Assembly (NCBI RefSeq): GCF_002163585.1
Contig: NZ_CP015579.1
Location: 2,728,001 to 2,792,000, forward strand
Length of the DNA: 64,000 nt
From: Tatumella citrea
Lineage (GTDB): Bacteria > Pseudomonadota > Gammaproteobacteria > Enterobacterales > Enterobacteriaceae
Direction of reading: 5' to 3'
Shown here piece by piece: positions 34,963 through 44,966 of the stretch (position 1 is its first letter; every line of letters starts with the position of its first letter). A model generated the notes under the pieces. It had not been told where the DNA came from. It saw only the letters and a program-made list of their open reading frames with translations, and made no database searches. The position numbers were made by a program, and so were the translations under genes.

Positions 34963-36249
34963 TCATTGGTAACTTTTAAAGCCGGATTTAAGATCGACCA
35001 CACCCCAAAAATCCATGTTTTTTGCAACATGTAAAATCACGGAGTCATAGCGACGATCAAGAGGCGTGAGTTCAGTCTCGGGCCTGCCAGCAGAAATGCC
35101 AAACGACAGCAGATAGTCACCACTGTTTAAATTCATCGGGAAGCTAAACTGAAAAACTCTGATATCCCCACGGGATACCACAATATTTTCCCGGCCTTCT
35201 GACGCCAGAAAGGAGTTGGTTCCATAAAGGAACAAGCCTTCCAGAGTCTTCAGCAGAATGCCGGGAACCACAGAATCGAAGTCATATTCAAACAAGACTT
35301 TTATCTGAAAATCGACCTTCTCATTACCTGTCAGGGAGGAGGGGTAATTTTGCTGCTGACTGACAATATTATAGTCAATAATTTTGGCGCCACCCTGCCC
35401 CCAGCGATACTCTTCCGGCCGGTAGCCAGGCCGGGTATGGTAGATATCCCGGGCATCGGACAACGACAGAACACTGTCTGTCTTTCCGGATGGCTGCTCA
35501 ACCGGCAACTGTGATGTCTCATTTTTACCAAATAATTCATCCAGATAATGGTTGGTGACATCCCGGGCTGTTCCGTCCAGATGAATATTGCCATTTTTCA
35601 GAAAAATAGCGCGATCGCAGTGCTTTACAATATCGCCGGCACTGTGTGAGACCAGTAACAGCGTGGTGCCCTGCTGTTTAAACTGCGCAATTCTGGCATA
35701 GCATTTTGCCTGAAAACGGGAATCACCAACCGACAAAGCCTCATCAACAATCAGAATGTCAGGGCGCGAAGCGGTAGCCACAGCAAAGGCCAGCCGCATT
35801 TGCATCCCGCTTGAATAGATGCGTACCGGTTGTTCAATGTAATCACCAATATCCGCAAAAGCTTCGATCTCTGGCATCAGCCGATCGATCTCTTCACGGC
35901 TCAGGCCCATCATCAAACCGGACATATGAACGTTCTGCCGTCCGGTGAAATCCGGATGGAACCCCATCCCAAGTTCGAGAAGTGCTGCCACACGGCCATC
36001 GGTTTCTATCGAACCACGGGTCGGTTGGGTAGTACCCGTGAGCAATTTCAGTAAGGTGCTTTTACCGGCTCCGTTAACCCCAACCACACCTACCGCTTCC
36101 CCCGGCTGAATGGTAAAACTGATGTCATTCAACACCCATTTTTTTTCATGCCGGGCTTTGCTACCAGGTAATAACTTTTCCAGTACACGGTTCCATTTTG
36201 ACGAATAGTATTTGTATGCCTTGCCGACATTCTGAACTCTGATAGTCAT
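34963..36249 (-). CDS. wzt: O-antigen ABC exporter ATPase with C-terminal carbohydrate-binding domain
   Basis: Drives export of the capped polymannan. ATG 36249 (MTIRVQNVGKAY) is preferred over the TTG two codons earlier. Nucleotide-binding domain ~1-245 has Walker A GVNGAGKST (58-66), the signature YSSGMQMRLAFA and Walker B ILIVDEALSVGD. The extra ~150 C-terminal residues match the beta-sandwich of O8/O9a Wzt that recognises the WbdD-made cap, so chains are exported only after termination. 428 residues against 431 in E. coli O9a. It sits between wzm and wbdD. Confidence 0.93.
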   Translation of the reverse strand: MTIRVQNVGKAYKYYSSKWNRVLEKLLPGSKARHEKKWVLNDISFTIQPGEAVGVVGVNGAGKSTLLKLLTGTTQPTRGSIETDGRVAALLELGMGFHPDFTGRQNVHMSGLMMGLSREEIDRLMPEIEAFADIGDYIEQPVRIYSSGMQMRLAFAVATASRPDILIVDEALSVGDSRFQAKCYARIAQFKQQGTTLLLVSHSAGDIVKHCDRAIFLKNGNIHLDGTARDVTNHYLDELFGKNETSQLPVEQPSGKTDSVLSLSDARDIYHTRPGYRPEEYRWGQGGAKIIDYNIVSQQQNYPSSLTGNEKVDFQIKVLFEYDFDSVVPGILLKTLEGLFLYGTNSFLASEGRENIVVSRGDIRVFQFSFPMNLNSGDYLLSFGISAGRPETELTPLDRRYDSVILHVAKNMDFWGVVDLKSGFKSYQ

Positions 36250-36251
36250 AA

Positions 36252-37046
36252 TCAAATCTCGTCTACAATATCGGCAGAATGCTTTTTAAACAGGCGCCAT
36301 GCAAAGAAAAACAGTACCAGTGCAATCAGTGTAACGGGCAGTAAGGAAACCCAGTCAGGTGACTGGTGATAAAGCATGATTTTCTGATATGCACCGATGA
36401 TGGTTGCCATCGGATTCCACACCAGTAAATGGGTAACCCATTCAGGGAGAGTTTTAGCAATATAGACGATAGGGGTAAACCAGAACCAGAATTGCAGCAG
36501 GATGTTCACGAATTGCCCGACATCACGGACAAATACGTTCAGCACCCCGAGAATAATCCCTAGCCCCACCGTAAAAATCGTCTGAATTAACAGCACAGGG
36601 ATAATGGCGAAGAACACCCATCCCGGAAAGTTTTTGGTCACAATCAGGAATAAAGTAAACAACCCGAAAATAATCAAAAAATTGATAAATGCTGAAATGG
36701 TAATAATAATTGGCAGACAGATTCTCGGAAAGCTGAGTTTTTTCAGGATATTGGCATTTGTCAGGAACAGATTGACCAGGTTATTCAGTGTTTCTGTAAA
36801 CAGCCCCCAGGTCAGTACTCCCGAACAGAGATAGATACTGTAAGCAAACGGAGTATCCATTCCTGATAACCGGGCCCGCATCAACTCTGAAAAAATCAGA
36901 GTATAAACCGCTATCATGGCGACCGGCTGAAGAATCAGCCAGGCTGCGCCGAGGAAGCTGGTCTGATAACGGGACTGGAAATCCCGTTTCACGCTGTCAG
37001 TAATAAAGCCGCGATAGCGATATATGGCAGCCAGCATTGTATTCAA
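36252..37046 (-). CDS. wzm: O-antigen ABC exporter permease
   Basis: Inner-membrane permease of the ABC-2 type, 264 residues with six predicted membrane helices. It carries undecaprenyl-PP-linked polymannan to the periplasm. The N-terminus [20 protein letters not shown] is the usual gate-helix start of O9a-type Wzm. It overlaps manB by four bases and its stop lies two bases before the wzt ATG. Confidence 0.93.
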   Translation of the reverse strand: MNTMLAAIYRYRGFITDSVKRDFQSRYQTSFLGAAWLILQPVAMIAVYTLIFSELMRARLSGMDTPFAYSIYLCSGVLTWGLFTETLNNLVNLFLTNANILKKLSFPRICLPIIITISAFINFLIIFGLFTLFLIVTKNFPGWVFFAIIPVLLIQTIFTVGLGIILGVLNVFVRDVGQFVNILLQFWFWFTPIVYIAKTLPEWVTHLLVWNPMATIIGAYQKIMLYHQSPDWVSLLPVTLIALVLFFFAWRLFKKHSADIVDEI

Positions 37047-38428
37047 GGGTGCTCCTCTCTCAACAACTTCAGTAACTCCGCTGTTTTTGTTTTCATTAAC
37101 TCCGGATCCGATTTGGATTCGACATTTAATCTGACCACCGGTTCGGTATTCGAACTACGTAAATTAAACCGCCACTGTGGATATTCAACACTAATCCCAT
37201 CGGTATAGTCTACCAGGGTGGCATCGGGAGCATACCGCTCCAGCACCCGGCTGATTGCCGCCTGTGCATCGGCCAGCGTACTGTTTATCTCACCTGAAGA
37301 AGGAAAAGCCTGCTGACGCGCACCGACTAAGTCATGAATCGATTTATTCTCAATATTCAGTAACTCAGCCACCAACAACCACGGAATCATGCCACTGTCG
37401 CAATAGGCAAAATCGCGGAAATAGTGATGAGCGCTCATTTCACCACCATAAATGGCATCTTCATTTCGCATAGCTTGTTTAATAAAAGCATGTCCGGTCT
37501 TAGACATTACCGGTGTACCACCACCCTCACGAACAATATCCAGCGTATTCCATGTCAGACGCGGGTCATGAATGATTTTTGCTCCGGGTGACTTTTTGAG
37601 GAATGAAGCTGCCAGCAATCCAACGATGTAGTAGCCTTCAATGAACTCACCCTGTTCATCAAAAATAAAGCAGCGATCGAAGTCTCCGTCAAAAGCAATC
37701 CCCAAATCTGCCTGGTGATGTCTCACGGCATCTGCGGTATCCTTCCGGCAATCGGGTAGCAGCGGATTAGGGATACCATGTGGAAAGGTTCCGTCAGGCT
37801 CATGGTGTACCTTAATAATACTAACCGGTAGCCGGGCTTCGAGAAATCGTTTTTCGATATCATCAATAACGTGCCCTGCAGAACCATTGCCCGAATTAAT
37901 GACCAGCTTCAGTGGCCGGGTAAAGTTTTTAAGATCAACATAACCCAGCAAATGATCGGTATAGGCATCCGAAACTGATATTTTCTGGTAACTCCCGCGC
38001 CGCTGTTCATCGGCCGGTAAAAACTGGTTAAGCTCTGCCAGTCTACGGATTTCATTGAGTCCGTTCTCACCGCTTATAGGACGAGAGCCTTTACTCACCA
38101 GCTTCATTCCGTTGTAATTTATCGGATTATGGCTGGCAGTGATTTGAATTCCACCGTCTACCCCGAGATGGAAAGTGGCAAAATAGACTTCTTCTGTTCC
38201 ACTTAAACCAATATCGAAGACATCGGTTCCGCCATCCCTCAAACCGCGCACCAGGGCTTGTTTAAGCCCTTCGCTACTCAGCCGGTTATCCCCTCCAACG
38301 ACCACTGACTCAGGATGCAGAAACTCTGCGTAAGCCCTACCGATTCTGTACGCAACATCATCATTGAGCTGCTCACCCAGAACACCACGAATATCGTAGC
38401 TCTTGAAACACGATAATGGATTAGTCAT
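37043..38428 (-). CDS. manB: Phosphomannomutase
   Basis: Converts mannose 6-phosphate to mannose 1-phosphate for GDP-mannose synthesis. The alpha-D-phosphohexomutase family is shown by the phospho-Ser loop [13 protein letters not shown], the metal loop [10 protein letters not shown], the sugar-binding [10 protein letters not shown] and the C-terminal phosphate loop [14 protein letters not shown]. 461 residues. Its start shares one base with the manC stop. Confidence 0.95.
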   Translation of the reverse strand: MTNPLSCFKSYDIRGVLGEQLNDDVAYRIGRAYAEFLHPESVVVGGDNRLSSEGLKQALVRGLRDGGTDVFDIGLSGTEEVYFATFHLGVDGGIQITASHNPINYNGMKLVSKGSRPISGENGLNEIRRLAELNQFLPADEQRRGSYQKISVSDAYTDHLLGYVDLKNFTRPLKLVINSGNGSAGHVIDDIEKRFLEARLPVSIIKVHHEPDGTFPHGIPNPLLPDCRKDTADAVRHHQADLGIAFDGDFDRCFIFDEQGEFIEGYYIVGLLAASFLKKSPGAKIIHDPRLTWNTLDIVREGGGTPVMSKTGHAFIKQAMRNEDAIYGGEMSAHHYFRDFAYCDSGMIPWLLVAELLNIENKSIHDLVGARQQAFPSSGEINSTLADAQAAISRVLERYAPDATLVDYTDGISVEYPQWRFNLRSSNTEPVVRLNVESKSDPELMKTKTAELLKLLREEHP

Positions 38429-39855
38429 CAGGGACGTCCTTTTTCCGAAGCAAATTGCTGTTTTATCTTAATAAAATCATCATCACCGAGGTAAGATCCT
38501 GACTGAATCTCCAGCAATTCGACAGGAATTTTGCCCGGATTTTCTAAGGTATGTTCGTGCCCAATGGGAATAAAAGTAGACTGGTTTTCAGTCAGAAGCA
38601 GAGTACGGTCTTGTATCGTGACTTTCGCCGTGCCTGATAAAATGACCCAGTGCTCCGTGCGATGAAAATGCATTTGTAAGTCGAAGCGTTCGCCCGGTTT
38701 AATAGTGATCCGGTTAACATTAAACCGCGGAGTATTGACCACCAGATCACAACGTCCCCAGGGCCAGTAAGTTTCGCGATGCCGGCGATACTCACTACGG
38801 CATTCTTGTTTAAGGTACTCAACCACCCGTTTAACGTCCTGAACCTGATCTTTATGCGCGACCAGCACCGCATCTTTGGTATTTACAATCACCAGGTTAT
38901 CGACACCAATGGCAGCCACTAATTGATCTTCACTGTTGATATAACAATTGTGGGTGTTATACAGAAAAGTGTCCCCTTTCAGGGCATTTCCGGAGGCATC
39001 TTTAGCATTAACTTCCCATAACGCTGACCATGATCCGACATCACTCCAGCCAGCATCCAAAGGAACAACCACTGCCGAATCTGTTTTTTCCATTACGGCA
39101 TAATCAACTGATTCATCGGGACATGCAGTAAACTCATGCTCATCAATGCTGATAAAATTATCACTGACTGAACTACCCACCATCGCTTTGCGGCAGGCTT
39201 CCAGGATATCGGGTCTGAACTTTTCCAGCTCCTGGAGATAACGGCTGGCCCTGAACATAAACATGCCACTGTTCCAGTAATAATCGCCGGAACTTAGGTA
39301 TTGCTGCGCCGTGGCGAGATCAGGTTTTTCTACAAATCGTTGTACCGTGAAGGGGGCATCATGATTATCAGAAATCTTCAGGCCACGGTGGATATAACCA
39401 TAGCCGGTTTCAGGACCCGTAGGTACGATACCGAAAGTGACCAGTTGCCCCTTTTCCGCATAGGAGGTAGCTGAGGCTATCGCCCGATGAAACACTTCGG
39501 TATTTTCGATGACGTGATCAGCGGCAAGCACCAGTAAAACGGGATCGTCATTGCGGCTCGTGGCATTAAGGGCAGCCAGAGCAATTGCCGGTGCAGTATT
39601 TCGGCCTGCAGGCTCCAGGATAATGTTATGCGATAGTTTTTTAATCTGACGTAGCTGCTCTGCTACCAGAAAACGATGTTCTTCGTTACAGATGACCAGA
39701 GGGTCAAGAGTGTCGGTACCTGACAGTCGTTGCAGGGTTTCCTGCAACATCGAAGAGTCACCATGCAAACTTAAAAATTGTTTGGGATATAACTCACGCG
39801 AAAGGGGCCATAAGCGGCTTCCGGTACCCCCGGCCATTATAACGGGAAGCAACAT
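38428..39855 (-). CDS. manC: Mannose-1-phosphate guanylyltransferase / mannose-6-phosphate isomerase
   Basis: First gene of the O-antigen operon; makes GDP-mannose, the sole sugar donor of the polymannan. Nucleotidyltransferase domain (~1-330) with [20 protein letters not shown] and [11 protein letters not shown]-terminal cupin isomerase domain (~360-475) with RWGRCD-like and MHFHRTEHW metal-binding residues. 475 residues. GAGG lies eight bases before ATG 39855. An ops element lies 59-70 bases upstream of the start. Confidence 0.96.
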   Translation of the reverse strand: MLLPVIMAGGTGSRLWPLSRELYPKQFLSLHGDSSMLQETLQRLSGTDTLDPLVICNEEHRFLVAEQLRQIKKLSHNIILEPAGRNTAPAIALAALNATSRNDDPVLLVLAADHVIENTEVFHRAIASATSYAEKGQLVTFGIVPTGPETGYGYIHRGLKISDNHDAPFTVQRFVEKPDLATAQQYLSSGDYYWNSGMFMFRASRYLQELEKFRPDILEACRKAMVGSSVSDNFISIDEHEFTACPDESVDYAVMEKTDSAVVVPLDAGWSDVGSWSALWEVNAKDASGNALKGDTFLYNTHNCYINSEDQLVAAIGVDNLVIVNTKDAVLVAHKDQVQDVKRVVEYLKQECRSEYRRHRETYWPWGRCDLVVNTPRFNVNRITIKPGERFDLQMHFHRTEHWVILSGTAKVTIQDRTLLLTENQSTFIPIGHEHTLENPGKIPVELLEIQSGSYLGDDDFIKIKQQFASEKGRP

Positions 39856-39913
39856 TTGTAAAACCTCTTTATTATTTTAGGCAATAAGCCACATTAAACA
39901 ACAATGATTCAGG

Positions 39914-39930
39914 CACGCTACCGCCTTGAA
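39914..39930 (-). promoter_or_regulatory. ops element (RfaH recruitment site, JUMPstart core)
   Basis: On the minus strand the sequence is TTCAAGGCGGTAGCGTG, containing the exact 12-base ops GGCGGTAGCGTG. RNA polymerase pausing at ops loads RfaH, which suppresses Rho termination over long operons. It lies in the manC leader, the expected place for an O-antigen operon. Only the 3' core of the 39-base JUMPstart is conserved. Confidence 0.92.
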
Positions 39931-40013
39931 TGTACTCAATCTGATTCTGTATCTTTGGTTTTCAATACCATTAAGGTTTATTTAAGATATCAGACTGATA
40001 AATTTGTAAGTAA

Positions 40014-40043
40014 ATTATAAATTTGATCTCTGAGTTCTGACAT
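40014..40043 (-). promoter_or_regulatory. Candidate promoter of the manC-wbdC operon
   Basis: Minus-strand TATAAT (40014-40019) has an ATGTCA (40038-40043) 18 bases upstream. Transcription would begin near 40007 and give a leader of about 150 nt with ops at about +80. Other TTGACA-like boxes (40081, 40264) lack good -10 partners. Confidence 0.45.
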
Positions 40044-40760
40044 AGAAAGATTCTTAATTTTTAGTTCAGCAGTTGATAGATGTCAAAATTATTGCAAAGA
40101 AAACTCTGAATTTTGAAAACAAGCTAAAAACTCAATATTCCTTAAACAACAATGATTAATCATTTAGTTAAGCAGCATCACATAATCTGTAGCATGAGGA
40201 GACGAGTAATGTTTGTGTTTTTTTGACAGGTGGCAGTTAAAAAACAGATGAGATATGTATTTTTGTCAAAGTTCTGTAATTCTGAAACTGACTAAAACCC
40301 TCACTCTCCTTCAGAATAAAGGCTGATCCGGAGCGGGAGAGTATCACATAAAGAATAATAAACACTTTAATTTCATGTAGATAGAATATTTTATTGGATT
40401 AAGGTTTATTTAATCTTTCCCAAAACGGTCTAAATGAAGACAAACCTGATGAAAATACCATTACAAAACAACTAACTTGTTATTTTTTATTAAAATATTT
40501 AAACAACATTTTCTTACGTTCCTGACCCGATATCGGGTAAGAAAGATCATGATTTTCAATACAAAACCAGGCAGATAAAGAGGATTAATCAGATAAGATA
40601 ATTAATAACGGGTGAAATTTTCACCTTTATCAGCAGGAAAAATAATCGGCCGGTGAAAAGAAACATAAATTCGGTTTATCTGTTTTCCTCCGGGGGAGCA
40701 TCAATTGTTCAATTGATGCACAAATATTCTCAACAGATAAGATGGAGATGATTTTCATTC

Positions 40761-41603
40761 TTATTTATCTGTCTGTACCAGGGGAAAAAAAATTACCCTG
40801 CTTATTATTTGCAAAGCATCTATGGAAAAGCCTCTTGCATTAATCCGGACTCTTAAGCTGCTTTTCTGACATGAACTGATGATATTTTTGGTAATATCTT
40901 CCGGCAGACCTATATCCTGCAAATGGTGATTTTCAATCCAGATGACTTTATCGCACACAGCACACACATCATGCATATTGTGGCTCACGAACAGAATAGT
41001 CACTCCCTTATGTTTAAAGTCATTAATAGTGTCCAGACACTTTCGCTGAAATGCAGCATCCCCTACTGCTAATACTTCATCAATGATAAGAATATCGGGA
41101 TCAGCCTGGCTGATTACCGAAAATCCGAGTCTGGCCAACATTCCACTGGAGTATACTCTGACTGGTTCATCAATAAAATCTCCCAACTCTGAGAACGCAA
41201 TAATAGCCGGCATTTTTTCTATGATTTCTTTTCGACGAATCCCTGTCAGCGTAGCATTCAATATAATATTTTCCCGGCCGGTCAGTTCAGGATGAAATCC
41301 TCCGCCTAATTCCAGCATTGAAGCAATACGCCCACGGACCGGGATAGTACCCTCTGTGGGTTTAATAACCCCGGCCAGCAGGCTAAGAGAAGTACTTTTA
41401 CCGGCACCATTACAGCCAGTTAAAGCGACAGCCTCACCTCTGTAAATCCGGAAAGAAATATTTTCAATCGCCAAATATTGCCTGCCTCGCAATAATGATA
41501 ACGCACGACGCGGATGCAACAACAGATCTTTGATTCCCGACCCGATATGATGATAAAGAGGATAGGATTTAGTGACCCGGGCAAACTCAATCACAACTTC
41601 CAT
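40761..41603 (-). CDS. Second Wzt-like ABC exporter ATPase, no carbohydrate-binding domain
   Basis: A polysaccharide-exporter ATPase of 280 residues. Walker A GCNGAGKST, the TGRENI and FHPELTG segments, signature YSSGMLARLGFS and Walker B ILIIDEVLAVGD are intact. After the nucleotide-binding domain only ~40 residues remain (VRINARGFSIDALQIIS onward), too few for a carbohydrate-binding domain. Export would thus be of the galactan/capsule type that needs no terminal cap. Gene and permease partner share one base. No glycosyltransferase lies in the same unit. More AT-rich than the first wzt. Confidence 0.88.
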   Translation of the reverse strand: MEVVIEFARVTKSYPLYHHIGSGIKDLLLHPRRALSLLRGRQYLAIENISFRIYRGEAVALTGCNGAGKSTSLSLLAGVIKPTEGTIPVRGRIASMLELGGGFHPELTGRENIILNATLTGIRRKEIIEKMPAIIAFSELGDFIDEPVRVYSSGMLARLGFSVISQADPDILIIDEVLAVGDAAFQRKCLDTINDFKHKGVTILFVSHNMHDVCAVCDKVIWIENHHLQDIGLPEDITKNIISSCQKSSLRVRINARGFSIDALQIISRVIFFPLVQTDK

Positions 41604-42358
41604 TACAGAATCTCTGCAAAACGGTATTTAAGTTTATTAAACACCGTCATACCTTCCACTAATACCCCTGCAGAAATGAGATAAACATTAGCCAACAGAA
41701 TATAACTTATCTGATTATTCATTAATAAGTCACGCCAGCAAATAATCATATCGGCCAGAGGATTAAAGGTTATTAACCATCGATATCGGGATGGGATCAT
41801 GTCAGCTGTGTAAAGCACCGGTGTACAATAGAACATCAGCATGATTCCGGGTACGACAAATCGTTCGGCATCCCGAAAAAACAGATTTACCGAAGAAAAA
41901 ACCAGTGCACAACCAAAAGAAAACAGAATTTGTGCCAGCATCAAAGCGGGTACGCCATACCACCATATCGCTGAAGGGTGCCTGTGATATAGCCACATAA
42001 AAATCACAATAACTGGTAAGGTACATACAAAGTGAATGCCCTCCATTATCACATTACTCAACAGTATGACAGAACGAGGGAAAACTGTTTTTTTTATGAT
42101 CTGTGAATTAGCGAGAAACGCAAACAAAGAATGATTAATGCAGGATGAAAACCACTGCCAGGGGAAAAGCCCGGTGATAATAAATAAGGTATAATCAGCT
42201 ATCGGGACCCGCATAATGAGCTTAAAAATAAAGAAATAAATCATAGAAAATAGTAACGGATTTGCTATTGACCAGAGATATCCTAAGATACTGCTTTTAT
42301 AACGAACTTTCAGATCCTTGCCCGTCATAACAAACAACAACTCAAATAAATAACCCAC
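41603..42358 (-). CDS. Second Wzm-like ABC exporter permease
   Basis: A 251-residue ABC-2 membrane protein with about six hydrophobic segments. The N-terminal GKDLKVRYKSSILGYLWSI is the typical amphipathic gate region of polysaccharide exporters, and FFRDAERFVVPGIML matches the conserved loop before TM5. It is distinct in sequence from the wzm at 36252. It forms a two-gene unit with the ATPase at 40761. Confidence 0.88.
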   Translation of the reverse strand: MGYLFELLFVMTGKDLKVRYKSSILGYLWSIANPLLFSMIYFFIFKLIMRVPIADYTLFIITGLFPWQWFSSCINHSLFAFLANSQIIKKTVFPRSVILLSNVIMEGIHFVCTLPVIVIFMWLYHRHPSAIWWYGVPALMLAQILFSFGCALVFSSVNLFFRDAERFVVPGIMLMFYCTPVLYTADMIPSRYRWLITFNPLADMIICWRDLLMNNQISYILLANVYLISAGVLVEGMTVFNKLKYRFAEIL

Positions 42359-43011
42359 TTAATATCTCATCTTTTTAATTCCGACCGAATTCCATTTCTC
42401 ATAGATTACCTGTTATTTAATTTCCTCAACCTGATAATAACTAAACAACTCCCTGTTATGTCATATGACTGTTTACTCCAGACACAGTAAAAATGACGCT
42501 ACTGAAAATTAACCACGAAGGCTATTATTAGTCTTACAACACCCGGAAATGAAAACATGATTACAAACAAACATCCATCGAATATTACTAATGAGTGCCA
42601 GGTCAATCGACAATTTTATTAAAAAAAGAATCCATTAACTATTTAGTTCAGAAATATATTACACCTTCTGACTGATTTAATATTATCACTCAGAAACCAT
42701 CCTGCCCTGATTGTTTTTCCGCAAACCCGCCGGGCAGATTATAACGTGCTGCCCGACGCTCAGTTAAACTCTCAGGTAAGGCTCAGCAAATTAACTGTGG
42801 CAGGTCTCAGATCTTTCTCTGGCACCGACAGATTTTGTTCAGAAATAGTGAATCCAGATTATTAGTATCGGGGAAAATGATAAGTATCGTCCGTAATGAC
42901 AGGCTACCGGGATTAAAATTACTCAGGCAGGAGGACTAAAGAGAGAAGAACACTCAGAATGAATCACTGCCGGCAGTGAATAGTTGCCGGCAGTGAAGCT
43001 AACTTTAGCAG
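42359..43011. other. Non-coding region between second wzm and galE (653 bp)
   Basis: AT-rich except for the galE-proximal part. A minus-strand TATAAT (42738-42743) with TTAACT 18 bases upstream could start the second exporter unit, within an inverted repeat CGGGCAG/CTGCCCG (42731-42737, 42749-42755). No ops or JUMPstart copy and no gene remnant are visible. Confidence 0.5.
42965..42995 (-). terminator. Hairpin after galE
   Basis: Perfect 11-bp arms CACTGCCGGCA (42965-42975) and TGCCGGCAGTG (42985-42995), 16 bases past the galE stop. The T tract is weak (ATTCATTCT), so it may stop or just stabilise the galF-galE transcript. Confidence 0.6.
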
Positions 43012-44025
43012 TTAACGGTACCCTTCCGGGTTCTGGCTTTGCCAGTTCCAGGTATCGCGCATCATTTCATCAAGCCCGCGTGACACCTTCCAGCCCAGCT
43101 CACGTTCTGCCAGAGAAGGATCGGCCCAGAAAGCAGGTAAATCGCCACTACGACGTGGTTTAATAACATACGGTACCGGCTTACCACAGGCCTTTTCAAA
43201 TGCCTTAATCATTTCCAGCACCGAATAACCCTTGCCCGCTCCCAGGTTATAAGCACGATATCCCTTCGCGTTTTTCAGATGATCCAGCGCTTTTAGGTGG
43301 CCTTCTGCGAGGTCAACCACATGAATGTAATCACGCTGGCAGGTTCCATCCGGCGTATCATAATCGTCGCCAAAAACCCCTAACTGCTCCAGCTTGCCAA
43401 TAGCAACCTGAGCAATATAAGGCAGCAGATTATTAGGAATTCCTGCCGGATCTTCGCCAATTTGTCCTGACGGATGAGCTCCAACAGGGTTGAAATACCG
43501 CAACGCGATAGTATTAAAATGAGGGTCTGCCTTAGAGAAATCCTGCAGGACCTGCTCTATCATCACTTTAGAGGTACCGTAAGGGCTGGTAGTACCACCA
43601 ATCGGAGTAGTTTCAACATAAGGAACCGGCGCATTTTCACCATAAACCGTGGCCGACGAGCTGAAAATAAAGTTCATGATGCCGGCATTACGCATCTCTT
43701 CCAGCAATACCACTGTCCCTGAGACATTATTATCATAATATTCCAGTGGCATACGGGTGGATTCGCCGACCGCTTTCAGAGCAGCAAAATGAATGACTTC
43801 AGTGACCGAATGCTCCGCGAACAATTTCTGCAGGCATTGGCGATCACGGACATCACCCTTAACAAAACTGGCTGATTTACCGGCCAGTTGAGCGACACGG
43901 CGCAGAGATTCTTCAGAAGCATTACAGAGATTATCCAGTACAACGACGTCGTCACCACGCTCCAGCAGGGCCAGCACCGTATGAGAACCGATATAACCCG
44001 CGCCACCTGTGACTAAAACTGACAT
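43012..44025 (-). CDS. galE: UDP-glucose 4-epimerase
   Basis: Interconverts UDP-glucose and UDP-galactose. Extended SDR: GGAGYIGSHTVLAL (NAD site), SSSATVYGE (catalytic Ser), YGTSK (Tyr-Lys). 337 residues, normal length. GGAG precedes ATG 44025. Its place after galF is common in Erwinia/Pantoea-like O-antigen regions. The polymannan does not need galactose, so it may serve other surface polymers or the LPS core. Confidence 0.96.
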   Translation of the reverse strand: MSVLVTGGAGYIGSHTVLALLERGDDVVVLDNLCNASEESLRRVAQLAGKSASFVKGDVRDRQCLQKLFAEHSVTEVIHFAALKAVGESTRMPLEYYDNNVSGTVVLLEEMRNAGIMNFIFSSSATVYGENAPVPYVETTPIGGTTSPYGTSKVMIEQVLQDFSKADPHFNTIALRYFNPVGAHPSGQIGEDPAGIPNNLLPYIAQVAIGKLEQLGVFGDDYDTPDGTCQRDYIHVVDLAEGHLKALDHLKNAKGYRAYNLGAGKGYSVLEMIKAFEKACGKPVPYVIKPRRSGDLPAFWADPSLAERELGWKVSRGLDEMMRDTWNWQSQNPEGYR

Positions 44026-44069
44026 ATCTGACTCCGTGTTTGTTATGATTTAAAATAACTGACAGTCAG

Positions 44070-44966
44070 TTATTTAGAAATAATTTTCCGGATACTTTCG
44101 CGGAATTCCTGCCCCTGAGAAGGATTACGCAGGCCATAGCTGACGAATGCCTGCATATACCCGAGCTTGCGCCCGCAGTTATAATCAACACCACTGAGCA
44201 GAGTCGCTTCGACAGTCTCTTTCTGATTCAGGCTGGCAATAGCATCCGTTAGCTGAATTCGTCCCCATGCACCTGGCTGAGTTTTCTCCAGCTCCTGCCA
44301 GATTCCCGCAGACAATACATAGCGCCCAGCTGCGGCCAGATCAGATTCGACCTGTGGCACTTCTTCCGGTTTTTCGACAAACAATTCAATTTCGCTGACG
44401 TCACCAGGGTTATTCAGCGGTTCACGGGTCGTGATAATCGAGTATTCGGACAGATCTTCATCCGGCATATGCTGGCATAATACCTGGCTGTTACCGGTCG
44501 ATTCGAAACGGGAAATCATAGCTGCCAGGTTATAACGCAAATGGTCCGCTGTATTGCCATCCAGAATAATGTCCGGCAGCACTACCACAAACGGGTTGTC
44601 ACCAATCATTGGGCGGGCACAAAGTATGGCATGGCCCAGTCCCAGAGGCTGGGGCTGACGTACGTTCATGATAGTCACGCCAGGCGGGCAAATAGACTGC
44701 ACCTCTTTGAGCAACTGACGCTTAACACGCTGTTCAAGTAACGCTTCCAGCTCATAGGTGGTATCGAAATGGTTCTCTACTGCATTTTTCGAGGCATGGG
44801 TGACCAGTACAATTTCTTTAATTCCGGCGGTAGCACATTCGTCAACGATATACTGAATCATTGGCTTATCAACAATCGGCAACATCTCTTTCGGAATCGC
44901 TTTAGTCGCCGGTAACATTTGCATACCTAATCCGGCAACCGGTATGACAGCTTTTAATTTGGTCAT
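44070..44966 (-). CDS. galF: GalF, GalU-like UTP-glucose-1-phosphate uridylyltransferase homolog
   Basis: The nucleotidyltransferase signature reads [19 protein letters not shown], with GMxM in place of the GTRM of GalU; this marks GalF. GalF is a low-activity paralog thought to modulate GalU. ATG 44966 has GGA six bases before and gives 298 residues, as E. coli GalF; two more codons are possible at 44972. It is the conserved upstream flank of O-antigen loci. Confidence 0.9.
   Translation of the reverse strand: MTKLKAVIPVAGLGMQMLPATKAIPKEMLPIVDKPMIQYIVDECATAGIKEIVLVTHASKNAVENHFDTTYELEALLEQRVKRQLLKEVQSICPPGVTIMNVRQPQPLGLGHAILCARPMIGDNPFVVVLPDIILDGNTADHLRYNLAAMISRFESTGNSQVLCQHMPDEDLSEYSIITTREPLNNPGDVSEIELFVEKPEEVPQVESDLAAAGRYVLSAGIWQELEKTQPGAWGRIQLTDAIASLNQKETVEATLLSGVDYNCGRKLGYMQAFVSYGLRNPSQGQEFRESIRKIISK

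Larger units (their letters stand above)
39856..40760. other. Long AT-rich non-coding region upstream of manC (905 bp)
   Basis: No reading frame of note on either strand. It contains the ops element, a candidate promoter, and two palindromes near the second wzt gene: GGTGAAA/TTTCACC (40611-40617, 40619-40625) and GCATCAATTG/CAATTGATGC (40698-40707, 40710-40719). No gene remnant is recognised. AT content is clearly above that of the flanking genes. Confidence 0.7.

Noticed and set aside
40761-40800. Possible frameshift at an 8-base A run near the end of the second wzt gene, hiding a carbohydrate-binding domain
   Set aside because: Reading the other frames past the run gives only about 40 further codons with no resemblance to the Wzt C-terminal domain.
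41603-42358. Second wzm as a tandem duplicate of the first
   Set aside because: The two permeases differ along their whole length and the ATPases differ in architecture, so they belong to distinct exporter subfamilies.
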